Shown here: piece by piece, positions 8,285 through 14,467 of the stretch
Layout: each line of letters begins with the position of its first letter
Numbering within the stretch: position 1 is the stretch's first letter
From: Clostridia bacterium
Lineage (GTDB): Bacteria > Bacillota > Clostridia > Christensenellales > Aristaeellaceae
Assembly: GCA_017524615.1 (NCBI GenBank)
Contig: JAFXVJ010000018.1
Span: 1-64,000, forward strand
DNA length: 64,000 nt
Direction of reading: 5' to 3'
Made by a program: the position numbers and the translations under genes
Notes under the pieces: generated by a model
Told to the model about the DNA's origin: nothing
The model's input: the letters and a program-made list of their open reading frames with translations, nothing else
Database searches by the model: none

Positions 8285-8303
8285 ACTTCATCACCTCACC
8301 GGC

Positions 8304-8332
8304 AGTGTAGCACAGTCTATTTGGAAAAACAA
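8304..8332 (-). promoter_or_regulatory. Promoter of the XRE/zinc-ribbon gene
   Basis: Minus strand TTGTTT (8332-8327), 17 bp spacer, TACACT (8309-8304). The start codon is about 20 bp downstream, so the leader is very short. Confidence 0.65.
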
Positions 8333-8377
8333 GCAACGCTCTGTTGCCCCGGCGGGACGACAAAGCCGGCGCCCTAA

Positions 8378-8409
8378 CGCCGGACGACCGAATCAACAGT
8401 CATCCGGCG
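8378..8409 (-). terminator. Hairpin downstream of rbr-tail copy J
   Basis: Arms CGCCGGATGAC and GTCGTCCGGCG with one mismatch. There is no strong T-run, so it is a terminator candidate only. Its position directly behind a tail repeat matches copies A, B, C, E and H. Confidence 0.45.
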
Positions 8410-8420
8410 AGATCTTTTCT

Positions 8421-8472
8421 TCCTTCCCACACTGTCTTTTCCGCAGCTCCATGCATGCTTTGCCCGGCGTCT
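8421..8472 (-). repeat. rbr-tail repeat, copy J (most degenerate)
   Basis: On the minus strand it aligns to copy G at GCAAAGC, the GC-TGC-GGAAA block and the terminal GGAAG-AA. It starts 21 bp after the stop of the gene at 8494-8865. Confidence 0.5.
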
Positions 8473-8493
8473 CGGCTGACCTGAAACCGGCCG

Positions 8494-8865
8494 TTAAAAC
8501 GGCGCTGCGCCGCCCCATGCGGTAACGTCGTAAACCAGGGCGTGCGCTTTTCCGGGATGATCCGGAACGTAATACACATCCACCGTTTCTCCCAAATGCG
8601 ATTCCATCGCTGCCCGGCTCATGCCGGAATCCCCGGATTTAAGCGTGTAATGAGCGCCGCCCACCGTATAGCTTATCACCCAGTAATCGAAGCAATCGCA
8701 CTTCCTGTCGCCTTGACAGAATTTGACGTCACTGATTCTCCCTTTTGTGGTCTCTGTTGCATTGTCACGTATCTTTCGTTTTAACCGATGATTGATCACA
8801 TTCGATACGATAACGATGACAAGCAGCGCCACAAAGCATACGACCCCGAAAAGATCACTACGCAC
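8494..8865 (-). CDS. Small membrane protein with DUF3592-like domain
   Basis: 123 residues, GTG start at 8865 preceded by AGGAGG. One N-terminal membrane helix (LFGVVCFVALLVIVIVSNVI) is followed by a soluble part with the pattern of DUF3592: ISYTVGGAHYTLKSGDSGMS, then GETVDVYYVPDHPGKAHAL. That domain is widespread, of unknown role, and usually sits outside or at the membrane face. The protein is similar in design to the one at 10585-11034 in the same array. Single gene, followed by rbr-tail copy J. Confidence 0.7.
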   Translation of the reverse strand: MRSDLFGVVCFVALLVIVIVSNVINHRLKRKIRDNATETTKGRISDVKFCQGDRKCDCFDYWVISYTVGGAHYTLKSGDSGMSRAAMESHLGETVDVYYVPDHPGKAHALVYDVTAWGGAAPF

Positions 8866-8983
8866 TTCTCTGTGCCTCCTCTGTCAAGAAATGAGTTAAG
8901 TGCGAAGACGCATCATTGAATCGGCCCCATAACAGAAAAGGGTGAGGCCTGGCAGCATTGCCCTTCCACATGAGAAACCTGAA

Positions 8984-9028
8984 GCATTTCCCAAAACACC
9001 CATCCGGCAGCCCCATGCGTGCGGGGCT
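8984..9028 (-). repeat. rbr-tail repeat, copy I (internally deleted)
   Basis: Minus strand GCCCCGCACG…GGGGCTGCCGG…TTTTGGGAAATG. It begins on the base directly after the stop codon of the XRE gene 9029-9562. Shorter than the other copies. Confidence 0.6.
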
Positions 9029-9562
9029 TCAGCGTATCCCGTGCTCCTGCATGGATTTCAAAAGATAATCCCTTGCCTTGCTGGGTGGAAGATGGGATTC
9101 CACATCCCGCGGATCAACATAATCGCCGTTTCCTATGCACGCCAGCAGAAATTCGATGGTGAACACATCGAAAATGTGAGGATCGGAAAAGGACGCTTCG
9201 ATGGCGGTATTCATGCGCGCGTTCAGCGCATCGATGACGCATTGGTAGATAAAATGATCCCGGCCCAGAAGCTCGCCGATGCGATCCAGCGAAGACAGCG
9301 CTTCCTGCATCTGGGCGACCGTGATATGCCTGCGGAAGCCGCCGCACCCCGCGCCGCCGGACAGGATGGTGTCGACGGAGCAGTGCAGTGCGTCGGCAAG
9401 ATCCAGCAGGATCGAAACGTCGGGAATCGTTTCGCCCCGTTCCCAGTTGGATACGGCCTGCGGGCTGACGTTCAGCTTTTCGGACAGCTCAGACTGCGTC
9501 ATTCCCATTTTCTTGCGTTCCGTCTGCAAAAATGATCCCATTCGTTTTGCATTCAGATTCAT
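9029..9562 (-). CDS. XRE-family transcriptional regulator
   Basis: 177 residues from ATG 9562, chosen for its GGGAGGGATTC ribosome binding site. Residues 8-70 are a Cro/C1 helix-turn-helix (MTQSELSEKLNVSPQAVSNW, then ERGETIPDVSILLDLADAL). The remaining ~100 residues form an unrecognised helical C-terminal domain that could sense a ligand or multimerise. A TATAAT (minus strand, about 25 bp upstream of the ATG) is a plausible -10. Sits as a single gene between rbr-tail copies H and I. Confidence 0.85.
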   Translation of the reverse strand: MNLNAKRMGSFLQTERKKMGMTQSELSEKLNVSPQAVSNWERGETIPDVSILLDLADALHCSVDTILSGGAGCGGFRRHITVAQMQEALSSLDRIGELLGRDHFIYQCVIDALNARMNTAIEASFSDPHIFDVFTIEFLLACIGNGDYVDPRDVESHLPPSKARDYLLKSMQEHGIR

Positions 9563-9655
9563 TTTGAATCCCTCCCTTTTGACATCATTATATCTGGACG
9601 TGGAACAAATGAAAAGGGATGGATGCTTGATTATTCGGAGAAAAAAACAAGCGGC

Positions 9656-9692
9656 AATTAAAAACGAAGCGGCCGGCCACACAGCCGCTTCG
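9656..9692 (-). terminator. Terminator behind rbr-tail copy H
   Basis: Minus strand GAAGCGGC / GCCGCTTC stem with a ten-base loop, followed by GTTTTTAATT. Confidence 0.75.
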
Positions 9693-9703
9693 CATAAACG
9701 CAT

Positions 9704-9750
9704 TGCTTCCCGATGCGCCTTTCCGGCAGGGCAGGCTTTGCCGCGGCGGG
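9704..9750 (-). repeat. rbr-tail repeat, copy H
   Basis: Minus strand CCCGCCGCGGCAAAGCC, CTGCCGGAAAGG, CATCGGGAAGCAA. It contains a CGGCA/TGCCG hairpin. It lies 54 bp after the DUF4234 gene stop and is followed by a terminator. Confidence 0.7.
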
Positions 9751-9804
9751 ATTCTCATGGTGATTTCCGTTCACGGATTGCCCTTGTAGTACGCTGCCTG
9801 ATCC

Positions 9805-10146
9805 TCAGGCGTTGGCATGCTTGTTGATTTCGCTTTGTGCAAGACAGCTGTTGATAATGCTGAAGCCGATCAGCGCGATAATGAGGTACAGGAGCCCCGT
9901 GTTTCCGTTTTCGGTGCCCTTCATTTCATCAACCTTGGCGCCCAATTTGTAATTCCAGTAGATGGAATAAATGCCGAAGGTGATCAGGGTGAACAGAAAA
10001 GCCTTTCCTCCGCTTGCGGTGGCGTTTTTCGGCGCCAGCGCGTTGGATTCGTTCGTCATGACTACAAACCAGTAGATGCCATAAATGCCGAGGGTAACGA
10101 TGGACAGGATCACACAAACGGGGATGCTGCGGTTTTTGATTGTCAT
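9805..10146 (-). CDS. DUF4234 family membrane protein
   Basis: 113 residues with three predicted membrane helices: VCVILSIVTLGIYGIYWFVV, then AFLFTLITFGIYSIYWNYKL and LLYLIIALIGFSIINSCL. The twice-repeated LGIYGIYW / FGIYSIYW motif is the DUF4234 hallmark. Cytoplasmic membrane protein of unknown function. Ribosome binding site GGAGG lies before the ATG. Related to the C-terminal half of the protein at 6871-7596, suggesting the family was acquired or duplicated more than once here. Single gene between tail copies G and H. Confidence 0.8.
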   Translation of the reverse strand: MTIKNRSIPVCVILSIVTLGIYGIYWFVVMTNESNALAPKNATASGGKAFLFTLITFGIYSIYWNYKLGAKVDEMKGTENGNTGLLYLIIALIGFSIINSCLAQSEINKHANA

Positions 10147-10221
10147 TTCAACTGACCTCCTGTTTATTCTTTTGAATTCTTGTTAGGTTTGTTTCCGTAC
10201 TGTGACGGTATTTGACCGTTC

Positions 10222-10274
10222 TTACTTCCTGAAATGCCTTTCCGGCAGGCTCTTGAAAGCTTTGCCATGCCGGG
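10222..10274 (-). repeat. rbr-tail repeat, copy G
   Basis: Minus strand CCCGGCATGGCAAAGC…GCCTGCCGGAAAGGCATTTC, ending GGAAGTAA. It contains a perfect CCGGCA/TGCCGG plus GGC/GCC hairpin. Starts 19 bp after the stop of 10294-10518. Confidence 0.8.
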
Positions 10275-10293
10275 ATTTGCCGGGTGAAACAGA

Positions 10294-10518
10294 TTAGTCT
10301 GGTTTGTATGTTCCCTCGAAACCGCATTGATCGCAATGGTATTTCAGCTTTTTTCCTTTATGCATGGATTTGGCGATTGCCAGGCCAATTAGACCGAAAG
10401 CTCCCTGAATAACTGCCTGTTTACCGCGGCTCATCTCATTGTCGGAAGGATCGTTCAGGCAGCGCCAGCCTTTTTCTTCCCCGCATTTTGGACAGGCAAA
10501 CGGAGCGTTTTTCATCAT
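10294..10518 (-). CDS. Small zinc-ribbon protein with hydrophobic centre
   Basis: 74 residues with two CxxC pairs, CPKCG near the start and CDQCG near the end, expected to form one zinc ribbon. They bracket a short hydrophobic stretch (AVIQGAFGLIGLAIAKSM) that may be a membrane segment or a core helix. No known function. Two adjacent ATG codons follow GGAGG, and this ribosome binding site lies against the end of rbr-tail copy F, so the repeat boundary and the gene start abut. Confidence 0.65.
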   Translation of the reverse strand: MMKNAPFACPKCGEEKGWRCLNDPSDNEMSRGKQAVIQGAFGLIGLAIAKSMHKGKKLKYHCDQCGFEGTYKPD

Positions 10519-10527
10519 AAACCACCT

Positions 10528-10575
10528 CCAGAAATATCTTTCCGGCAGGCCCTTGAACGCCTTGCCGTGCTGCTT
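10528..10575 (-). repeat. rbr-tail repeat, copy F
   Basis: Minus strand AAGCAGCACGGCAAGGCGTT, GGGCCTGCCGG, GATATTTC. It contains a CGGCA-GGC / GCC-TGCCG hairpin. Starts about 9 bp after the stop of 10585-11034; its end overlaps the next gene's ribosome binding site. Confidence 0.8.
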
Positions 10576-10584
10576 TGTGTACTG

Positions 10585-11034
10585 TCATTTGCTTTGTTCC
10601 CAGGGGAATTCTGCCCAGGCGGTTTTCGGATCATTCGGGTCATAGTGAACGGTCACGGATCTGTTGACATACTGTTTTGCATTCGTCCCGAACTTGAGGC
10701 GTATATACTTGGTGATCTGGTATTCCTGCTGGTCTACACGATAACTGATTCTGAGCCGCCAGCCGTTGTCTGTGTCATACTCATCCCCGGCGAGCTGCTT
10801 TTTGGCGCGAGTAATGATACCGGATGTCTGAGCAGTAGCCTTCTGCCTGATATGTGCCGTGTGCTTTATACCATATATGGCCAAAGAAGCAAATAAGGCA
10901 AGCACCCCAACCGCTATCAGCATGGCAGATCTTTCATCTTTATACATGATACCGCGGACAATCGGCACGACGAAAACAGATACCAATAAAAGCCCGCTCA
11001 AGACAGTAAATACCGTCGTCAATACTTTTTTCAT
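10585..11034 (-). CDS. Membrane protein with DUF3592-like domain
   Basis: 149 residues with two N-terminal helices (VLTTVFTVLSGLLLVSVFVV and SAMLIAVGVLALFASLAIYG). A soluble part follows with the DUF3592 pattern: LRISYRVDQQEYQITKYIRL, then VNRSVTVHYDPNDPKTAWAE. Probably membrane-anchored; no known activity. No good ribosome binding site is visible before the ATG. Same architecture as 8494-8865 with an extra helix. Single gene between tail copies E and F. Confidence 0.7.
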   Translation of the reverse strand: MKKVLTTVFTVLSGLLLVSVFVVPIVRGIMYKDERSAMLIAVGVLALFASLAIYGIKHTAHIRQKATAQTSGIITRAKKQLAGDEYDTDNGWRLRISYRVDQQEYQITKYIRLKFGTNAKQYVNRSVTVHYDPNDPKTAWAEFPWEQSK

Positions 11035-11136
11035 AGCAGAACCGGCGTTCGTATGAAATCATGGAATTCAGAATTCCACAATCTGTCAACAGATTGAAAG
11101 CTCGCTGCCTTTCCTATTCTCGCCTGGGATAGGAAA

Positions 11137-11157
11137 TGTGACGGGAAATCCCGTCGC
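11137..11157 (-). terminator. Hairpin behind rbr-tail copy E
   Basis: Minus strand GACGGG-ATTT-CCCGTC followed by ACATTTCC. Short stem; possible terminator. Confidence 0.45.
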
Positions 11158-11168
11158 ATGCTTGAGGA

Positions 11169-11221
11169 TTACTTCCCGAAATACCGCTCCAGCAGACCTC
11201 TGAAGGTTTTTCTGCCGGACG
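11169..11221 (-). repeat. rbr-tail repeat, copy E
   Basis: Minus strand GTCCGGCAGA…CTTCAGAGGTCTGCTGG, then AGCGGTATTTCGGGAAGTAA, which is nearly identical to the end of the rubrerythrin gene. Hairpin arms here are GCAGA…ACCT and AGGT…CTGC. Confidence 0.85.
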
Positions 11222-11232
11222 ATGTTTGATGT

Positions 11233-11394
11233 TTATTGTTTCTTTTTATCTGTCCGAATGAAAGCAATGATTCCGGCTGCTCCTATGAGCGCACAGGCAA
11301 TAGCTCCTGCGACTGTTCCGCTGATGATACATACGACTACGCCTGCCAAAAAAAGAACCACGATTGCCCAGAACCCAACAGATAGGTTTTTCAT
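11233..11394 (-). CDS. Very small two-helix membrane protein
   Basis: 53 residues: MKNLSVGFWAIVVLFLAGVV, a short turn (SGTVAG), a second hydrophobic helix (AIACALIGAAGIIAFI) and a basic end RTDKKKQ. AAAGGA lies upstream of the ATG. It is the smallest gene of the array and sits alone between tail copies D and E (a unit of only about 250 bp). No recognisable family. Small double-helix proteins of this sort can be toxins, regulators of larger membrane proteins, or neutral; sequence alone does not decide. Confidence 0.6.
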   Translation of the reverse strand: MKNLSVGFWAIVVLFLAGVVVCIISGTVAGAIACALIGAAGIIAFIRTDKKKQ

Positions 11395-11415
11395 CGATGG
11401 AAATCCTTTCAGCTT

Positions 11416-11525
11416 TTACTTCCCGAAGTACCTCTCCAGCAGGCCCTTGAAGGCTTTGCCGTGCCTGGCTTCGTCCCTGGCCATTTGTGGGGCTACGCCC
11501 CACAAGGGCATGCACGGTGTCATGG
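11416..11525 (-). repeat. rbr-tail repeat, copy D (longest, with small insertion)
   Basis: About 110 bp of rubrerythrin 3' sequence. In the rbr frame it reads IHDTVHA, then [21 protein letters not shown] split by a short insertion, and ends in TAA. A 22 bp palindromic segment (GTGGGGCGTAGCCCCAC core) interrupts it where rbr has GTGCATGAAATGG. It looks like the remnant of a longer rbr copy. Confidence 0.85.
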
Positions 11526-11674
11526 ATGGTAGGCGGGCAGAAAACCTTCCACATCAACTATTTTAAGGCTTGCGGCACTTCCTGTCAAGATTGATTGTTT
11601 GTTCATTCTCAGCCGAAAATTCACTTCTTCAAAAGCCTTTTGACAGAATAATTGTCAGAAGGGATTTGGAAAGT

Positions 11675-12142
11675 ATGGCTAACACACCAAGTTCGCAGGT
11701 CTACCAACTGAAAAATGGACGATGGGCTTTCAGATTCAGCATCAGCGTGAATGGGAAACAGATTTCCAAACGCGGTAAAACTGATCTGGACGGCAACCCT
11801 CTCTTGTCAAGAGCAGACGCTACCAAGGCGCGGAAGAAGGCAATCAAGATGGCGCAGCTTGCGCCGCTGCTGCCAGAGAAGAAGCCTGAACCCATCAAGA
11901 GAACCGTGCGTGACGTGTTCAAGGAATACCGTGAAAAAGGATGCAGTGACCGCGCCTACGCCACCATCCGTAAGCAGGATTCTCTCTGGAAGAATCATCT
12001 GGATGCTGCCTTCGGGGACAGAATCATTGATGAAATCCCAACAGCAGACGTTGTTGACTACCTTGCCAAGCTGTACTACGATGACGGCTTCGCTTTTCGG
12101 TATTTCGAGAGCTTCATCAAGGTTAGCAAGAGATACGAATGA
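11675..12142 (+). pseudogene. Tyrosine recombinase (phage-type integrase), N-terminal fragment
   Basis: 155 residues from ATG 11675. Residues 1-65 resemble the arm-binding domain of conjugative-transposon/phage integrases (YQLKNGRWAFRFSISVNGKQ, ISKRGKTD). Residues 72-150 resemble the SAM-like core-binding domain (TVRDVFKEYREKGCSDRAYA, RIIDEIPTADVVDYLAKLYY). The catalytic domain with its R…HxxR…Y residues is absent: the frame stops about 230 residues short of usual integrase length and is followed at once by a terminator. It is the only plus-strand gene in the array and lies between rbr-tail copies D and C. Probably an inactivated integrase of an element that once inserted here. A deliberately short DNA-binding protein is less likely. 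Confidence 0.75.
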
Positions 12143-12146
12143 CAAA

Positions 12147-12180
12147 AGCCTGCGGTTACAAGCGCCGCAGGCTATTTTGT
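12147..12180 (+). terminator. Terminator after the recombinase fragment
   Basis: AGCCTGCGG / CCGCAGGCT stem (12147-12155 with 12164-12172), then ATTTTGT. Confidence 0.75.
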
Positions 12181-12227
12181 AAAGGAAAGGTGATTGACAG
12201 AAAATTTCGCTACACCTACAATATTTT

Positions 12228-12300
12228 TTGTCAGAGGTTTTTGTCAGAAGCACTTTGGCAAAAGATGCGAAAATTCATGATTGTCAGAAGAATTGTCAGA
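12228..12300. repeat. TTGTCAGA direct repeats, possible integrase arm sites
   Basis: Four copies of TTGTCAGA at 12228, 12241, 12281 and 12293, with a fifth at 11652 just before the integrase start and a TTGACAGAA variant near 12194. Clustered short direct repeats flanking an integrase gene are typical of arm-type attP sites; the role here is inferred. Confidence 0.55.
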
Positions 12301-12310
12301 GCCCGAGGGA

Positions 12311-12346
12311 TAAAAAGAGGAGTGACACCCATCACAGGTCACTCCC
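12311..12346 (-). terminator. Terminator behind rbr-tail copy C
   Basis: Minus strand GGAGTGAC / GTCACTCC stem followed by TCTTTTTAT. A second small hairpin (CCCCGCGCAGCGGGG, 12354-12368) lies between it and the repeat. Confidence 0.7.
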
Positions 12347-12371
12347 CAGAAAGCCCCGCGCAGCGGGGATT

Positions 12372-12425
12372 TCATTTCCCGAAATACCGCTTGAGCAGCC
12401 CAGCGAACGCATTGCTGCGCCGGGC
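12372..12425 (-). repeat. rbr-tail repeat, copy C
   Basis: Minus strand GCCCGGCGCAGC…TTCGCTGGGCTGC, then TCAAGCGGTATTTCGGGAAA, identical there to rbr; it ends in TGA instead of TAA. Begins on the base directly after the stop codon of 12426-12917. Contains a GCAGC/GCTGC hairpin. Confidence 0.9.
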
Positions 12426-12917
12426 TTACGCCTTAATCCCGCGCGATCGCAAAACATACCAGGCAGGGCAGCGGAAAGCGTCCCATTCGATCGTCACTTG
12501 ACCGAAGGAAAACCTGACCTCAAAGTAGGGCTCTTCTCCGCAGCCGGACAGAACCCATTCGCCGGAATCGGCTTGCGCTAAGGCGTAGACCCAGATTTCA
12601 TACTTGGCCTCGCGCAGAAACAGCGCAATGGCTTCGTCGCCTGTATACGTCTTGATCGGCTCTGTGGGGCAGGAGTTCCCCGAAGCATCGGTCGTCCAGG
12701 CCATATCCGGTTCATAAGCAGCCAGTCGGAACCCCGTGAAGGAGACGCGCGCGGTTTCAATTTCCATGTCGCAGCTTTCAGGATTCTGCGGCGCGTGCTG
12801 AAGCAGATTCAGCGCTTTTACTTCAAATGAAACGGTCGCGGAACTGTGGTCCGCCAACCTCCACATGGAATCGTGATACTCAAAATCCCGCAAACTGTCA
12901 ATGGAACGAAAGCGCAC
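12426..12917 (-). CDS. Hypothetical soluble protein
   Basis: 163 residues from GTG 12917 (VRFRSIDSLRDFEYHDSMWR), chosen for the AAAGGAG seven bases upstream; an in-frame ATG further upstream falls inside the preceding terminator and repeat. No signal peptide or membrane segment. The protein is rich in beta-strand patterns (SATVSFEVKALNLLQHAP, VSFTGFRLAAYEPDMAW, EPYFEVRFSFGQVTIEWDAF). No family recognised. Single gene between tail copies B and C with zero spacing from its stop codon to the repeat. Confidence 0.65.
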   Translation of the reverse strand: MRFRSIDSLRDFEYHDSMWRLADHSSATVSFEVKALNLLQHAPQNPESCDMEIETARVSFTGFRLAAYEPDMAWTTDASGNSCPTEPIKTYTGDEAIALFLREAKYEIWVYALAQADSGEWVLSGCGEEPYFEVRFSFGQVTIEWDAFRCPAWYVLRSRGIKA

Positions 12918-12944
12918 TGCGTCGTCTCCTTTCGCCGGGATTGT

Positions 12945-12971
12945 CAAATGTGGCGGGAAGCCCCGCCACAC
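12945..12971 (-). terminator. Hairpin behind rbr-tail copy B
   Basis: Minus strand TGTGGCGGG-GCTT-CCCGCCACA followed by TTTGAC. Strong stem, weak T-run. Confidence 0.6.
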
Positions 12972-12980
12972 GATGGATGA

Positions 12981-13034
12981 TTATTTCCCGAAATACCGCT
13001 TGAGCAGTCCGGCAAACGCCATGCTGTGCCGGGA
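12981..13034 (-). repeat. rbr-tail repeat, copy B
   Basis: Minus strand TCCCGGCACAGCATGGCGTT, TGCCGGACTGC, then TCAAGCGGTATTTCGGGAAA and TAA. The last 27 bp equal the rbr end exactly. Begins directly after the stop codon of 13035-13691. Confidence 0.92.
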
Positions 13035-13691
13035 TTAGTGAACATTGATCAATGCTTTTATCATATCAGCCCGTTCCTGCGTGCTGTAAATCATCATCAC
13101 TATCTGATCCAATTCATGGGAGATAACATACAGCCGATTCGGGCAGCCTTCCTTTTCCAACACTTCATTCATGAAATCCAGAATGTTCATGTTGATCCAA
13201 TCACCCCAGCTTTCCAATTCAATGGAATAAGGATGATTGTTGCATACAAAAGATACGGATCGTTTTCCATCGGTCTGCATCCATTCCCAGGTTTCGGAAG
13301 GAATCATTTCATCCGTCAGCTGAGACAGATCTTCCTGAATATCTGATATGACCACATCAGGCACAATGGACTGAACGCCCTGCAAAAACAGCGTATACAT
13401 GCGCGCGATATCGAAAACCTCGGCGTCAAACGCATAAACCTGGCTGGACTTGGGCGTCCATTCTCCTGTATCATAATCGTAATCACCCATGCCAAGATTC
13501 AGCAGAATATCAAACATCGTTTGATTATCGCTTTCATATTTACTTTGGAACATCTGCTTGATCTGGTCTGGGATGCTTGGATTGGCGGCTGTCTCAGACA
13601 TAAAAGCAGTGGTTTGATTTTTGATCTCCAGAAGGATCTGATCGTCTACGTCAAATCCTAACTGGCGAAGTTTTTCGATGGCTGAACTCAT
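13035..13691 (-). CDS. Hypothetical protein
   Basis: 218 residues from ATG 13691 with AGGAGATTAATGGG upstream. Acidic and soluble, no signal peptide. Begins MSSAIEKLRQLGFDVDDQIL and contains a long acidic middle (YDTGEWTPKSSQVYAFDAEV). No family recognised. It reads lower in GC than the housekeeping genes and has more AT-rich codons, which fits recent acquisition. It lies between the intact rubrerythrin gene and tail copy B, so in an insertion-at-rbr model it would be the youngest cassette. Confidence 0.7.
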   Translation of the reverse strand: MSSAIEKLRQLGFDVDDQILLEIKNQTTAFMSETAANPSIPDQIKQMFQSKYESDNQTMFDILLNLGMGDYDYDTGEWTPKSSQVYAFDAEVFDIARMYTLFLQGVQSIVPDVVISDIQEDLSQLTDEMIPSETWEWMQTDGKRSVSFVCNNHPYSIELESWGDWINMNILDFMNEVLEKEGCPNRLYVISHELDQIVMMIYSTQERADMIKALINVH

Positions 13692-13800
13692 CCCATTAAT
13701 CTCCTAAATCAACATTTGCCGTGATACAGTAAGTGTTCGTGACGCACAGAATCAACAGAAAGATTATCATACTTTTTAACCGCATACTGAACCGAACGAA

Positions 13801-13838
13801 ACTGGGCACGATGATATTTCGCAATCATCGTGCCCAGT
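13801..13838 (-). terminator. Terminator of the rubrerythrin gene
   Basis: Perfect 15 bp stem ACTGGGCACGATGAT / ATCATCGTGCCCAGT with an eight-base loop, five bases after the stop codon, then TTTCGTT. Confidence 0.85.
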
Positions 13839-13843
13839 GTTGC

Positions 13844-14386
13844 TTATTTCCCGAAATACCGCTTGAGCAGGCCAGCGAAGGCCTTGCCGTGACGGGCTTC
13901 GTCTCTTGCCATTTCATGCACGGTGTCGTGGATGGCGTCCAGGTTCAGGGCTTTCGCTCTCTTGGCCAGATCGGTCTTGCCGGCGGTGGCGCCATTCTCG
14001 GCTTCCACGCGCATTTTCAGGTTCTTTTCGGTTGAGTCGGTCAGCACTTCGCCCAGCAGCTCCGCGAATTTCGCGGCATGCTCGGCCTCTTCAAACGCTG
14101 CGGTCTTCCAATATTCGGCGATTTCGGGATAACCTTCCCGGGCAGCCACGCGGCCCATGGCCAGGTACATGCCCACTTCACTGCATTCACCCTGGAAATT
14201 GGCCCGCAGATCGGCCAGAATATCCTCCGGCACGCCCTGTGCCACGCCCACCACGTGCTCCGCCGCCCAGGTCATTTCCGCGTCCTGCTTGGTGAACTTG
14301 CTGGCCGGCGCCTTGCAAACCGGGCACCTTTCCGGGGGCTGCTCACCTTCATATACGTAACCGCAAACCTGACATACCCACTTCAT
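13844..14386 (-). CDS. rbr: Rubrerythrin with N-terminal rubredoxin domain (reverse rubrerythrin type)
   Basis: 180 residues from ATG 14386 (AGGAGG upstream). The rubredoxin-like iron site comes first (CQVCG at 5-9, CPVCK at 21-25) and a ferritin-like diiron domain second, with carboxylate/His ligands in GECSE (67-70), EEAEH (99-103), AEN (129-131) and DEARH (162-166). This domain order is that of the clostridial reverse rubrerythrins, which reduce hydrogen peroxide and oxygen with NADH-derived electrons. Cytosolic oxygen defence. Monocistronic by its terminator. Its last 53 bp (residues 164-180 plus stop) are the parent of the tail repeats found after eight further genes downstream. Confidence 0.93.
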   Translation of the reverse strand: MKWVCQVCGYVYEGEQPPERCPVCKAPASKFTKQDAEMTWAAEHVVGVAQGVPEDILADLRANFQGECSEVGMYLAMGRVAAREGYPEIAEYWKTAAFEEAEHAAKFAELLGEVLTDSTEKNLKMRVEAENGATAGKTDLAKRAKALNLDAIHDTVHEMARDEARHGKAFAGLLKRYFGK

Positions 14387-14467
14387 GGAAAAAACCTCCT
14401 TTTCAAAATAGATCAAGTATTGCTCACGCCGCGGTATGGCGGCGTCAGGAACGTGAGAGAGGGAGAA

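Noticed and set aside
8421-13034. rbr tails as C-terminal coding parts of the neighbouring genes
   Set aside because: Each tail lies after the stop codon of its gene and outside that gene's frame; they are non-coding repeats.
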